16,827 nucleotides of DNA from an uncultured Altererythrobacter sp. (lineage in GTDB: Bacteria; Pseudomonadota; Alphaproteobacteria; Sphingomonadales; Sphingomonadaceae), in the NCBI GenBank assembly GCA_937950385.1, contig CALFEA010000108.1, positions 1 to 16,827 on the forward strand, in the 5' to 3' direction. The notes beneath the pieces were generated by a model. The model did not search any database, was not told the DNA's origin, and saw only the letters and a program-made list of their open reading frames with translations. The position numbers and the translations under genes are program-made. Shown here one piece after another: positions 6,769-13,977 of the stretch. Each line of letters opens with the position of its first letter. Positions within the stretch are counted from its first letter, which is position 1.

Positions 6769-8052
6769 TTAAGCCGAAATTTGCGCGGTCCGGGGGTCAT
6801 TGGGCCACACCCATTCATCGCCGATCACTTGCTCAACCGCCAAATGCTGCGGCACATTCTCAAGGCCAATCATTTTGTCGCAAGATTGGTGGAAGCTGTA
6901 GATGCGCGCCTCTTGGTAAGACAGTGGCACGCTTTTAAAGGCTGCAGATTGCATTGATTTTTGGATTGCCTCGCCAAATTGCGTGTCTTCCAAGATGATC
7001 GGGCTCATATCGCGGCCATTGGGTTTGCTAGCGTCAGGCACAGTCCAAAGATCGGGCGCTGGTTCATCGCCCCAGTCCAGCGCCATTGTGACAAGCTCCA
7101 GACGGGTCGTGCCGAGCCCGGCGGGCCAAAAGACCAAGGGCGGCACGAAGAAGTTCGACAATGGCGAGACCCAATTGGGAAACAAAGTATAGCTTTGCGT
7201 ATGGCTGCGGCCCAGCTCACCCACGCTTTCGATAGATTGCCAGCCCGGGGGACTGTCGATGGCGCGCACATGTTCGCGGTCGGTTGATGCAGGCGGCGGG
7301 GCCAACATTCGCGCATGGCCATTGGGGTACATAGTGTTCAAATTGCGTTTGGGATCGACCAATGGTGCGACAGTGTTGGGGTGGATGAAGGGCACATGAT
7401 AGACCTCCATATTGGCCTCCATTGCGACCTTCCAATTGCAATTAAGATCAAAGGAATGGCGCGCCGCCAGCTTAATCCGGTCGAATGCAAATTCTTCCCA
7501 TTCATCCGCCAGCGGCCCGAGCCACTCTTTCAGGGACATGGAGCCATTGTCGAAATTAACGAAAATGACCTTGCCGAACATTTCGCATTTCACAGCGATT
7601 AGACTGCGGCAGCTCATGTCGAAATCATCGGGGAAGTCTTGGCGTTCAGGCACGCCGATTAGACTGCCATCGGTCTTATACGTCCAATTGTGATAGCCGC
7701 ACATAAGGCGTGATGATTTGCCGAAATCTTCGGTCACAACCGGCGCGCCGCGGTGCCGGCACGTGTTGTAGAAAGCGCGAACCACGCCGTCCATGCCATG
7801 CACAATCACCAAGGGATCGCCCGCATTGTGCCAGCGCATATAGCAGCCGCGCTCAGGTATTTCGTCCAAATGGCCCGCGAAAAGCCAGCTCTTCTTGAAG
7901 ATATGCTCTTGTTCCAGAGCGAAATACTCCGGATCTGTATAGCGAAGTGCGGGCATGTCCGGCAGTTTGGGAAAGCCCTTTGGCGGGCCTGTGCGTTGCC
8001 CTTCCCATTCCATCAATGCCTTGAGGCGCTCGACTTCCGCTGGTTCGATCAT
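6769..8052 (-). CDS. Rieske non-heme iron oxygenase alpha subunit 2
   Basis: This 427-residue protein is a second Rieske oxygenase alpha subunit, clearly divergent from the first. The Rieske cluster ligands are C98-x-H100 (CRHRG) and C118-x2-H121 (CGYHNW). The mononuclear iron motif is E216-x2-H219-x4-H224 (MEVYHVPFIH), with a probable acidic third ligand around E355/D356 (ILEDTQFGEA). The bridging position is glutamate instead of the aspartate of classic dioxygenases; glutamate here is known in alpha-only enzymes such as carnitine monooxygenase CntA. This points to an alpha-only monooxygenase or demethylase, though homology to a named enzyme cannot be judged here. The ATG at 8052 has GAGGAG about 8 bases upstream. 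It is first on the minus strand of the block, 185 bases before the TonB receptor, and divergent from SDR-B. No reductase or ferredoxin partner is present in the window. Confidence 0.93.
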   Translation of the reverse strand: MIEPAEVERLKALMEWEGQRTGPPKGFPKLPDMPALRYTDPEYFALEQEHIFKKSWLFAGHLDEIPERGCYMRWHNAGDPLVIVHGMDGVVRAFYNTCRHRGAPVVTEDFGKSSRLMCGYHNWTYKTDGSLIGVPERQDFPDDFDMSCRSLIAVKCEMFGKVIFVNFDNGSMSLKEWLGPLADEWEEFAFDRIKLAARHSFDLNCNWKVAMEANMEVYHVPFIHPNTVAPLVDPKRNLNTMYPNGHARMLAPPPASTDREHVRAIDSPPGWQSIESVGELGRSHTQSYTLFPNWVSPLSNFFVPPLVFWPAGLGTTRLELVTMALDWGDEPAPDLWTVPDASKPNGRDMSPIILEDTQFGEAIQKSMQSAAFKSVPLSYQEARIYSFHQSCDKMIGLENVPQHLAVEQVIGDEWVWPNDPRTAQISA

Positions 8053-8199
8053 GGTTTTGTCTCCTCAGGCTAATATAGCGACCATGATCCGCCGGGCGAC
8101 TGGCATTTTTCCCATCCCTTTAAGTAGTGGCGCTCAATCCGCGCGGGGATAGTCTGCACGTCAAATATAACAAAACATCCAAGCCGTAGGAGAGAGCAT
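8053..8199. promoter_or_regulatory. Divergent promoter region, Rieske 2 / SDR-B
   Basis: This 147-base gap must hold the promoters for both flanking genes. A TATATT (minus strand, 8077-8072) would place a Rieske 2 transcript start about 15 bases before its Shine-Dalgarno region. TATAAC (plus, 8166-8171) suits an SDR-B transcript with a leader of about 20 bases. I see no good -35 partner for either. ATCC (8137-8140) and GGAT (8147-8150) flank a GC core as a weak inverted repeat. The SDR-B Shine-Dalgarno TAGGAGAG is at 8188-8195. Confidence 0.3.
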
Positions 8200-8973
8200 A
8201 TGTCAGCCAAGGGAAATGGACGGGTAGAGGGCAAAATCGCATTGGTAACAGGCGGGGCAATGGGCCTTGGCAAGGCGGATTGCGAGCGTCTGGCCGCAGA
8301 GGGCGCGCATGTGATTGTGACCGACCGCGAAGCTGAACTGGCCCATAAGGTCGCCGATAGCATTGGCGGCGATGCGCTGGCGCTGGATGTGACCAGCGAG
8401 GAGCAATGGATCGAAACCATCAAAGCGGTCGAAGAACGCCACGGGCGGCTCGACATTCTAGTCAACAACGCTGGCAATGTGATCTTTGAAGATATTATCG
8501 AATGTTCGCTGTCCAATTTCCAATTGCACATGCGCATTCATGTTGAGGGCACTTTCCTTGGTTGTCAGAAAGCCATTCCATTGATGGCGAAGACGGGCGG
8601 GGGCTCTATTATTAACATGGCATCGACTGCCAGCCTGCTCGGCTATGGCAATATTCCGGCCTATACCGCGGCCAAGGGCGCGATCCGGTCGATGACCAAG
8701 AGTATCGCGATGTATTGTCAGGATGAGGACAATAAAATCCGCGTGAATGTCTTGATGCCGGGCGGGATTGAAACGCCGATGGTGATGGGTGTGTCGGGCC
8801 GTGCGGGCGAGAAGCCAATGGAGATTCCAGAAGGCGTGCTGCCGGTGGATTCGCTTGGTCATCCAACAGATGTGGCCAATACGGTATTGTTCCTCGCGAG
8901 CGATGAAGCGCGCTTTTTAACTGGCGTAGAAATCCCCGTAGATAATGGCCTGTTCGCTCGGCCCCAGCGTTAG
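8200..8973 (+). CDS. Classical SDR oxidoreductase (SDR-B), tetrad Asn replaced by His
   Basis: This 257-residue classical SDR has TGGAMGLG at 17-24, D42 after the second strand (TDRE, favouring NAD), NNAG at 89-92, S142 (NMASTAS), and Y155 and K159 (AYTAAK). At the position where classical SDRs carry the tetrad asparagine (the N of VNxxG), it has H114 (MRIHVEGTFLG). The active-site proton relay may therefore differ from SDR-A and SDR-C, which both keep Asn. A loop of polar residues DEDNK at 175-179 precedes the RVN strand. The C-terminal VDNG (247-250) replaces the common VDGG. It probably interconverts an alcohol and ketone in the catabolic pathway. The start is supported by a strong Shine-Dalgarno. 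It is the first gene of a two-gene operon with the MFS transporter, 8 bases apart. Confidence 0.92.
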   Translation: MSAKGNGRVEGKIALVTGGAMGLGKADCERLAAEGAHVIVTDREAELAHKVADSIGGDALALDVTSEEQWIETIKAVEERHGRLDILVNNAGNVIFEDIIECSLSNFQLHMRIHVEGTFLGCQKAIPLMAKTGGGSIINMASTASLLGYGNIPAYTAAKGAIRSMTKSIAMYCQDEDNKIRVNVLMPGGIETPMVMGVSGRAGEKPMEIPEGVLPVDSLGHPTDVANTVLFLASDEARFLTGVEIPVDNGLFARPQR

Positions 8974-8981
8974 ATGCAGGC

Positions 8982-10298
8982 GTGACCGAAACCGTATCCG
9001 ATAGCGCTCCAGCAGCGCCCAAAACAGTTCCGGAAAACGGCAATTACCGCTGGTATGTGCTTGGAATGCTGACAGTTGTGAGCATGTTCTCCATCGCCGA
9101 CCGGCTGGTGTTTGCGATCCTGATTGAGGATATCAAAGCCGAATTTGATTTAAGTGATTTTCAGCTTGGGTTGATCGGGGGTCTGGCCTTTGCTGCAACT
9201 TATGTGATCGTTGGATTTCCCGCTGCGCGGCTAGCGGATAGGTCGGTGCGCAAGAACATTGTTGCTGGCGCGATTACCTTTTGGAGCGGAATGACGGCGC
9301 TGTGCGGCTTAGCCACAGGCTTTTGGACATTGTTTCTTGCACGTACCGGGGTTGGCGTGGGCGAGGGTTGTTCTGGCCCGCCATCGCAATCGCTAATCTC
9401 AGATTATTTCCCGCGCCACGAATTGGCCAAGGCCATGGGCTTTCTTACCCTAGGCGCGACCATGGGCACAGCGGGCGGATTGATCGTTGGCGGTCAGCTG
9501 AGCGAGATGTTCGGGTGGCGTTATGCCTTTGTTTTGATGGGTCTGCCGGGTATCTTAATCGGTCTCATCATGTACTTTACCGTACGCGAGCCAAAGCGCG
9601 GGCGATATGCCCCCAAAGACGCCGTGATTGAGCAGCAGCCTTTCATGGAAACCGCTCGCACATTGTTCGCCAACCGTGTCTTTATGGGTTTTGCAGCGGG
9701 CTGGGCGGTCCAGATCATGATCGGCTATGCTTTGGCGGTATGGATGGCGGCAGTGATGCTCCGCAATTTTGAGATTTCAACCGGTGATGTCGGCCTATAT
9801 TTGGGCCTTGCCTTTGTTTTGGGCGGTATACCGGGCCCGATATTGGGCGGCTATATTGCGGGTTGGCTAACGCGCCGTGATGAGCGTTGGCGGGCATGGT
9901 TGCCGGGCATTGTTAGCCTTGGCTGCGTCATTCCGCTGGCCATCAGCCTGTCGTCAGGCGAGTTTTGGCCGTTTCTCATTTGGTTTGCGATTGCCTATGC
10001 GATTTATGTCGCCAGCCAAGCCCCGATCCTATCCGGTATTCAAGCATCGGTGGAGCCATCGCAGCGCGGCTTTGCTGTAGCGATTGCACTGTTCTTCAAC
10101 AATCTGGTGGGCCAAGCTTTGGGCCTTGCCGCGATTGGCTGGATGAGCGACTGGCTCGCGCCTACACAAGGTTCGTCATCTTTGGCGATCGCTGTGTTCG
10201 GCGTGTGTGTTGTGTCGGGCGTTATCGCAATGGCGGTGTTCGCATGGACAGCGGCGCAAATGCGATCTTCAGGCTATCTGGCGAAAATGGCGGCTTAG
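8982..10298 (+). CDS. MFS transporter (Spinster-like group)
   Basis: This 438-residue integral inner-membrane protein has about 12 hydrophobic segments. The N-terminal pattern NYRWYVLGMLTVVSMFSIADR and the loop after helix 2, LADRSVRKN (the MFS signature region), fit MFS_1 proteins of the Spinster-like type common in sphingomonads. A further motif, GVGEGCSGPPSQSLISDYF, follows helix 4 and is typical of the group. It likely moves the pathway substrate or an intermediate across the inner membrane; direction and substrate are unknown. The start is GTG 8982, because an upstream start is needed to include the first helix and no ATG is available in frame before residue 29. A three-codon reading frame (8974-8985, ATG-CAG-GCG-TGA) overlaps this GTG right after the SDR-B stop, suggesting translational coupling. 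It converges with SDR-C, 10 bases away. Confidence 0.9.
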   Translation: MTETVSDSAPAAPKTVPENGNYRWYVLGMLTVVSMFSIADRLVFAILIEDIKAEFDLSDFQLGLIGGLAFAATYVIVGFPAARLADRSVRKNIVAGAITFWSGMTALCGLATGFWTLFLARTGVGVGEGCSGPPSQSLISDYFPRHELAKAMGFLTLGATMGTAGGLIVGGQLSEMFGWRYAFVLMGLPGILIGLIMYFTVREPKRGRYAPKDAVIEQQPFMETARTLFANRVFMGFAAGWAVQIMIGYALAVWMAAVMLRNFEISTGDVGLYLGLAFVLGGIPGPILGGYIAGWLTRRDERWRAWLPGIVSLGCVIPLAISLSSGEFWPFLIWFAIAYAIYVASQAPILSGIQASVEPSQRGFAVAIALFFNNLVGQALGLAAIGWMSDWLAPTQGSSSLAIAVFGVCVVSGVIAMAVFAWTAAQMRSSGYLAKMAA

Positions 10299-10303
10299 AA
10301 CTG

Positions 10304-10323
10304 CATCCTCAAAACCCAGGATG
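10304..10323. terminator. Weak hairpin at the convergent MFS/SDR-C junction
   Basis: CATCCT (10304-10309) and AGGATG (10318-10323) form a perfect 6-bp stem with an 8-base loop, beginning 5 bases past the MFS stop and covering the SDR-C stop. No T-run follows on either strand, so termination efficiency is doubtful. It is listed because it is the only structure at this tail-to-tail junction. Confidence 0.3.
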
Positions 10324-11067
10324 AATGGAAAGCGCCCCGCCATCCACCAGCATTTCTGCGCCCGTCATAAAGGGGCACTCGTCGCTGGCAAGAAAGGCAA
10401 TTGCCGCGGCTGTTTCTGCTGGATCAGCCAGTCTGTTCATCGGCGAAGTTGCCGCCACTGCCGCTTTCAAACCGGGCGTGGCTTGCTCTGCTGCACTCAA
10501 TATCCCGGTTTCCGTCGCACCTGGGATGACCGTATTGCAGCGGATGCCATTGCCTTGCTGCGCGCACCATGTGGCAATGCTTTTGCTCATGACTCGCACT
10601 GCGCCTTTGCTAGCGGAATAGCCGACATCTGTTGGAAGCGGCGCCATTGCAGTGGTCGACGCGATATTGATAATCGCGCCCCCTCCGCTTTGAGCCATCA
10701 CAGGAATTGCCGCGCGGCAACCTGCCATTGTGCCCGACAAATTCACCGCGAGCACGCGGTCCCAAGTGTCGTCATCAACCTCGCCAATGCTTGAGCCAGA
10801 GACGATACCGGCATTGTTCACAAGGATGTTGAGACTACCCAAAGCGCCCAGTGCCTTGGCCACCACTTCATCCCACTGCGCGCGGTCTGACACATCTTGC
10901 GCTGTAAAATGCGCGCCGACCTCATCGCATAGCGCCTTGCCGGCCGCTGCATTGATATCAGTCCCCAGAACCTTCGCGCCATCGGCGACCAAACGCCGCA
11001 CGGTGGCCGCGCCAATGCCGCTCGCGCAGCCGGTGACGATGGCGGATTTGCCTGATAAGTCGGGCAT
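10309..11067 (-). CDS. Classical SDR oxidoreductase (SDR-C)
   Basis: This 252-residue classical SDR has TGCASGIG at 12-19, D37 after the second strand (GTDIN, favouring NAD), NNAG at 84-87, N109 (LAVNLSG), S137 (NIASTTA), and Y150 and K154 (GYSASK). PGATET at 182-187 begins the substrate loop, and VDGG is at 241-244. All four tetrad residues are present. I chose ATG 11067, which overlaps the stop of the upstream GST-like gene as TAATG; an in-frame TTG at 11085 inside that gene is less likely. Expression is probably coupled to the GST-like protein. SDR-C and SDR-B share the layout of this subfamily (an inserted polar stretch before the central strand, 168-174 here), so they may act on related substrates. 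The reaction is presumably NAD-dependent alcohol oxidation; the substrate is not known. Confidence 0.92.
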   Translation of the reverse strand: MPDLSGKSAIVTGCASGIGAATVRRLVADGAKVLGTDINAAAGKALCDEVGAHFTAQDVSDRAQWDEVVAKALGALGSLNILVNNAGIVSGSSIGEVDDDTWDRVLAVNLSGTMAGCRAAIPVMAQSGGGAIINIASTTAMAPLPTDVGYSASKGAVRVMSKSIATWCAQQGNGIRCNTVIPGATETGILSAAEQATPGLKAAVAATSPMNRLADPAETAAAIAFLASDECPFMTGAEMLVDGGALSIHPGF

Positions 11068-11714
11068 TATTCCGCTTCTTGCCAAACTGCGGCAGAAGGG
11101 CGTTTGTTGTGCAATGCGACAAAGCGCGCGAGATTATCTGTGCCATCGGGCAATTTCCAGCCCACAGTGAAGCCGAAATTGGCAAAGCAAAAGACAATCA
11201 AATCGGCGAATGTAAAGCGGCCCAATGCAAAGTGATCCTTGCTGCCGAGGGCTTCGTCGAACCAGCGCCATTTTTCATCGGATAAAGCCGCCAGCTCTGC
11301 GCCTGCCCCTTCGGACACGACCGTCATGCGAGGTTCAAACATCGGGCGGCCGCCGGTTGCGCGGAACCCCATTGTCATGGGCACAACGCATTCTTGATCG
11401 AACAGGCGCGCCCATTTGCGCACTTCAGCGCGTTCACGCGATGTCTCGCCAAACAGGTTCGGGGCTGGGTGTTCTTCCTCGATAAATTCGCAAATGGGCC
11501 AGCTTTCGGTGAGGAAAGTGCCGTCATCCAATTCCAATGCGGGCAAAGTGCCTTGCGGGTTCTTCGCATTGAACTCTGCATTCTGACGATTTTCGCCTGT
11601 GATAATATCGTAATGCACGCGGGTGAAATCTGAACCCTCGCTCAAACCTTTTTCGGTAAGGAACATCCGCACAAGGCGTGGGTTGGGGCCGAGGCTGGAA
11701 TAAAGGGTCGTCAT
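11067..11714 (-). CDS. Glutathione S-transferase-like protein
   Basis: This 215-residue two-domain GST-fold protein has an N-terminal thioredoxin-like domain (about 1-85) with the first strand/helix MTTLYSSLGPNPRLVRMFL, the cis-proline motif GTLPAL (P58) and the glutathione gamma-glutamyl-binding TES (69-71). A helical C-terminal domain spans about 92-210. Where many bacterial GSTs have a catalytic Ser or Cys before PNPR, this protein has G9; S6 or S7 is nearby, so the catalytic residue is unclear. Possible roles are glutathione conjugation, ether or thioether cleavage, isomerisation or dehalogenation in the cytoplasm. The ATG at 11714 has GGAGA 8 bases upstream; the open frame upstream of it is not GST-like. 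Its stop overlaps the SDR-C start (TAATG). The GST plus SDR pairing recalls lignin aryl-ether catabolism (LigD with LigE/LigF), but that is only an analogy. Confidence 0.88.
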   Translation of the reverse strand: MTTLYSSLGPNPRLVRMFLTEKGLSEGSDFTRVHYDIITGENRQNAEFNAKNPQGTLPALELDDGTFLTESWPICEFIEEEHPAPNLFGETSRERAEVRKWARLFDQECVVPMTMGFRATGGRPMFEPRMTVVSEGAGAELAALSDEKWRWFDEALGSKDHFALGRFTFADLIVFCFANFGFTVGWKLPDGTDNLARFVALHNKRPSAAVWQEAE

Positions 11715-11832
11715 TGGATGTCTCCGCAATTGAATGAATATTGACGCGAAGATAGGCGAATTGACCGCCCCGTCACCCCTCACAATTGCGCTAGGGCGGA
11801 TCGCGGCATTGGGCCTGCAAAAGCCCGCGCGA

Positions 11833-11861
11833 TTGACGGCAGGATATGGGGCCATCATATA
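11833..11861 (+). promoter_or_regulatory. Candidate promoter for the PH-domain gene pair, possibly giving a leaderless mRNA
   Basis: TTGACG (11833-11838) is followed after 17 bases by CATATA (11856-11861), a fair sigma-70-type match. The predicted transcript start falls at about 11867-11870, at the ATG (11869) of the first PH-domain gene. That gene has no Shine-Dalgarno at normal distance, which fits a leaderless message. The 154-base divergent gap also holds CGCAATTG (11725-11732) and its inverted copy CAATTGCG (11783-11790), which may be chance. Confidence 0.4.
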
Positions 11862-11868
11862 CGATTGT

Positions 11869-12417
11869 ATGGATCAAACTTATTCTGAGACGGGCCGAGA
11901 CGCCCCCCTCCAAACGGCAGATACCCCCCAGACCTCGTCAGACCTCATAGGCCAAGACGAGGAGCTGACGCGGCTGCACCCAAACCATGTGAAGGCTTTG
12001 CGCCTATCCGCAATTATCACCAGCATCCCGTTTCTAATCGGCGCTTTGGTGGGTGAGGTGTCGGCAATATTCCCTTGGCCGGGCGTCATTCTTGGCCCGG
12101 TGGCTGTGATTGCGATGTTCGTGATCCTGCGCTTGCCCCTGCGCCGCCATATGGCGCGAGGCTATCAGATGAGCGATGACCGATTGCGCGTTGTCAGCGG
12201 CATTTGGTGGCGGTCTGACACTGTTGTGCCGTTTGGCCGCGTTCAGCATATCGATGTCGAAGCAGGGCCGATTGAACGTTATTTCGGTATTGCCACCATG
12301 ACTTTGCACACTGCCGGATCGCACAATGCCTCGGTGCATTTGCCTGGTTTAGAAGAGGAACTTGCGCGTTCCATGCGCGAGGATATTCGTCAGCACATCA
12401 AACGCGACACGATGTAG
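11869..12417 (+). CDS. Bacterial PH-domain (bPH2/DUF304) membrane protein, YdbS-like
   Basis: This 182-residue protein has a polar N-terminus (1-40), two membrane helices at about 46-66 and 71-90, and one bPH2 domain at about 92-175. The hallmark stretch is VPFGRVQHIDVEAG at 120-133 followed by ERYFGIATMTLHTAG. In Bacillus the paired proteins YdbS and YdbT help protect cells from certain secreted antimicrobials; in proteobacteria their job is not established. The open frame extends upstream to 11734, but those residues are low-complexity and the family pattern starts much later, so I use ATG 11869. There is no Shine-Dalgarno, and a promoter-like element ends 8 bases upstream. Its stop TAG overlaps a possible GTG start of the next gene, and the two surely form one operon. 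Confidence 0.82.
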   Translation: MDQTYSETGRDAPLQTADTPQTSSDLIGQDEELTRLHPNHVKALRLSAIITSIPFLIGALVGEVSAIFPWPGVILGPVAVIAMFVILRLPLRRHMARGYQMSDDRLRVVSGIWWRSDTVVPFGRVQHIDVEAGPIERYFGIATMTLHTAGSHNASVHLPGLEEELARSMREDIRQHIKRDTM

Positions 12418-12428
12418 TGGCCACGGCA

Positions 12429-13967
12429 ATGAGCGACGCAATTCCCATGGGCCAGCCCAATCGCACCCAGCCGATTGGCCTACTCGTCAACGCCATTGGC
12501 ATGGTGCGCTCACTCATATTCCCGATGGTGGCGGGCGCTTTCGCCTTTCGCGAAGAGCTGAGCGGTATTTGGCTGTTTATTGTTCCAGCTGCTGGCATTT
12601 TCGTCTTATCTTTCGGCTACGCCTACATTGCATGGCGCAGACGGACTTTCACCGTGGGGGAAGAAGACATTCGCGTTGAAAGCGGCGTGATCAGTCGCAC
12701 GGCCGCCTCTGTGCCCTATGAGCGCATTCAAGATGTAAGCCTTGAGCAAGAATTGCTGCCGCGTCTGTTTGGGCTCGTATCGGTAAAATTTGAAACCGGC
12801 GCTGGCGGGGCTGAGGAGATCAAGCTCAAATATCTCACCGCCGCTCAAGGCGAACATTTGCGCGATGTTGTGCGCGAACAGCGCGCCGAAGAAATGGCGG
12901 CAAAAACTGGTCAAGCCATGGATGCAGATGGCGCAGAGACCGGACTGCAAACCACCGCTGAAGAACCCGCAACAGCTCTGTTCGCGATGGGGCCAGCGCG
13001 CCTTGTCACCAATGGTTTGTTCCAATTCTCGCTCGCAGTGTTTGCGGTATTGTTCGGTCTGTTGTCGCAGTTCGATAGTTTTCTGCCGTTTGACATTTGG
13101 GACAGCGATTTTTGGACCGATCGATTTTCAGGCCAAGCCGCCGAGTTTGAAGGACTGGGCCTAGGCGCACAAATCATTGGCGGGCTCAGCGCGCTGGGTA
13201 CGCTTATCGTATTGGGTTTTGTGACCGGTATTGCCCAAGTGTTCGCGCGCGAATGGGGCTTTTTGCTGGAAAAGACAGCGCGCGGGTTTCGGCGTCGGCG
13301 CGGGCTCTTCACCAAGACCGATGTGGTTATGCCAACCCACCGCGTTCAAGCGGTGAAACTGGATACGCGCTGGGTCCGATACCGGTTCGGCTGGCACAGT
13401 TTGAAATTCGTTAGTCTGGCATCAGATTTTGCCGGATCGAGCCATGTGGTTGCGCCTTTTGCCAAGCGCGCAGAAATCGATCCGATCATTCGTGCCGCCG
13501 GTTTTGCACCGCCTTCTGATACGCTCGAATGGCACCGCGCCAGCGCCCGTTCCCGCTTTGATGCGGCCTTAATCGATGCATTGATATTCACCGCAATCGC
13601 TATCCCAGTGATCATTTTTGCGCCTTTGGGCTTTGTGGCCATTCCGATAGCGCTGGGCATTATTAGCGTGTTTGGTGAGCTGTATTCTTGGACATTCAAA
13701 CGCCATGCGATTGAAGATGGGCATATTTTCGCCACTGAAGGCTTGTTGTCACCCACCACGCAAATCGCCTCTAAGGTGAAATTGCACTCGGTCGAAGTGT
13801 CGCAAGGACCAATTGCGCAAAGACGCGGTTATGCGACGTTGAATTTGGGGCTAGCGGGCGGTAGTTTTTCCATCACCGGGATCCCAACTAGCCGGGCTTT
13901 TGCCTTGCGCGAAGAAATTACACGCAGCATTGCCGCCACCGATTTCAGCCGGATCAATGCTGGCTAA
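12429..13967 (+). CDS. Bacterial PH-domain (bPH2) membrane protein with three PH modules, YdbT-like
   Basis: This 512-residue protein has the YdbT layout: three rounds of hydrophobic helices followed by a bPH2 domain. Helices at about 28-45 and 48-68 precede PH module 1 (72-150, VPYERIQDVSLEQELLPRLFG). Helices at about 195-215 and 247-270 precede module 2 (285-355, MPTHRVQAVKLDTRWVRYRFG). Helices at about 380-416 precede module 3 (430-500, IASKVKLHSVEVSQGPIAQRRG). An acidic linker of about 35 residues (150-185) separates module 1 from the second membrane part. It works in the inner membrane, probably as a complex with the YdbS-like partner. The start is uncertain: ATG 12429, or GTG 12417 overlapping the upstream TAG, which would add four residues. 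Neither has a strong Shine-Dalgarno, consistent with translational coupling. It converges with the GNAT gene, 7 bases away. Confidence 0.85.
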   Translation: MSDAIPMGQPNRTQPIGLLVNAIGMVRSLIFPMVAGAFAFREELSGIWLFIVPAAGIFVLSFGYAYIAWRRRTFTVGEEDIRVESGVISRTAASVPYERIQDVSLEQELLPRLFGLVSVKFETGAGGAEEIKLKYLTAAQGEHLRDVVREQRAEEMAAKTGQAMDADGAETGLQTTAEEPATALFAMGPARLVTNGLFQFSLAVFAVLFGLLSQFDSFLPFDIWDSDFWTDRFSGQAAEFEGLGLGAQIIGGLSALGTLIVLGFVTGIAQVFAREWGFLLEKTARGFRRRRGLFTKTDVVMPTHRVQAVKLDTRWVRYRFGWHSLKFVSLASDFAGSSHVVAPFAKRAEIDPIIRAAGFAPPSDTLEWHRASARSRFDAALIDALIFTAIAIPVIIFAPLGFVAIPIALGIISVFGELYSWTFKRHAIEDGHIFATEGLLSPTTQIASKVKLHSVEVSQGPIAQRRGYATLNLGLAGGSFSITGIPTSRAFALREEITRSIAATDFSRINAG

Positions 13968-13977
13968 AGCGGCTTTA
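13965..13977. repeat. Palindrome made by two facing stop codons
   Basis: TAAAGC-G-GCTTTA is a perfect 13-base inverted repeat whose two ends are exactly the TAA stops of the YdbT-like gene (plus) and the GNAT gene (minus). With a 3-base loop it could form a 5-bp, AT-rich stem, too weak for a confident terminator call. Confidence 0.4.

Noticed and set aside
10207..10794. Long plus-strand open frame across the end of the MFS gene and SDR-C
   Set aside because: It is antisense to SDR-C, Cys/Arg/His-rich, and matches no family; a shadow of the real gene.
11725..11790. Distant inverted repeat CGCAATTG/CAATTGCG between the GST-like and YdbS-like genes
   Set aside because: The core CAATTG is itself palindromic and the copies are 58 bases apart, so chance is likely; not listed as a feature of its own.
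11715..11858. Upstream extension of the GST-like gene
   Set aside because: The thioredoxin-fold start aligns with ATG 11714, which has a Shine-Dalgarno; the extension covers the divergent promoter region.
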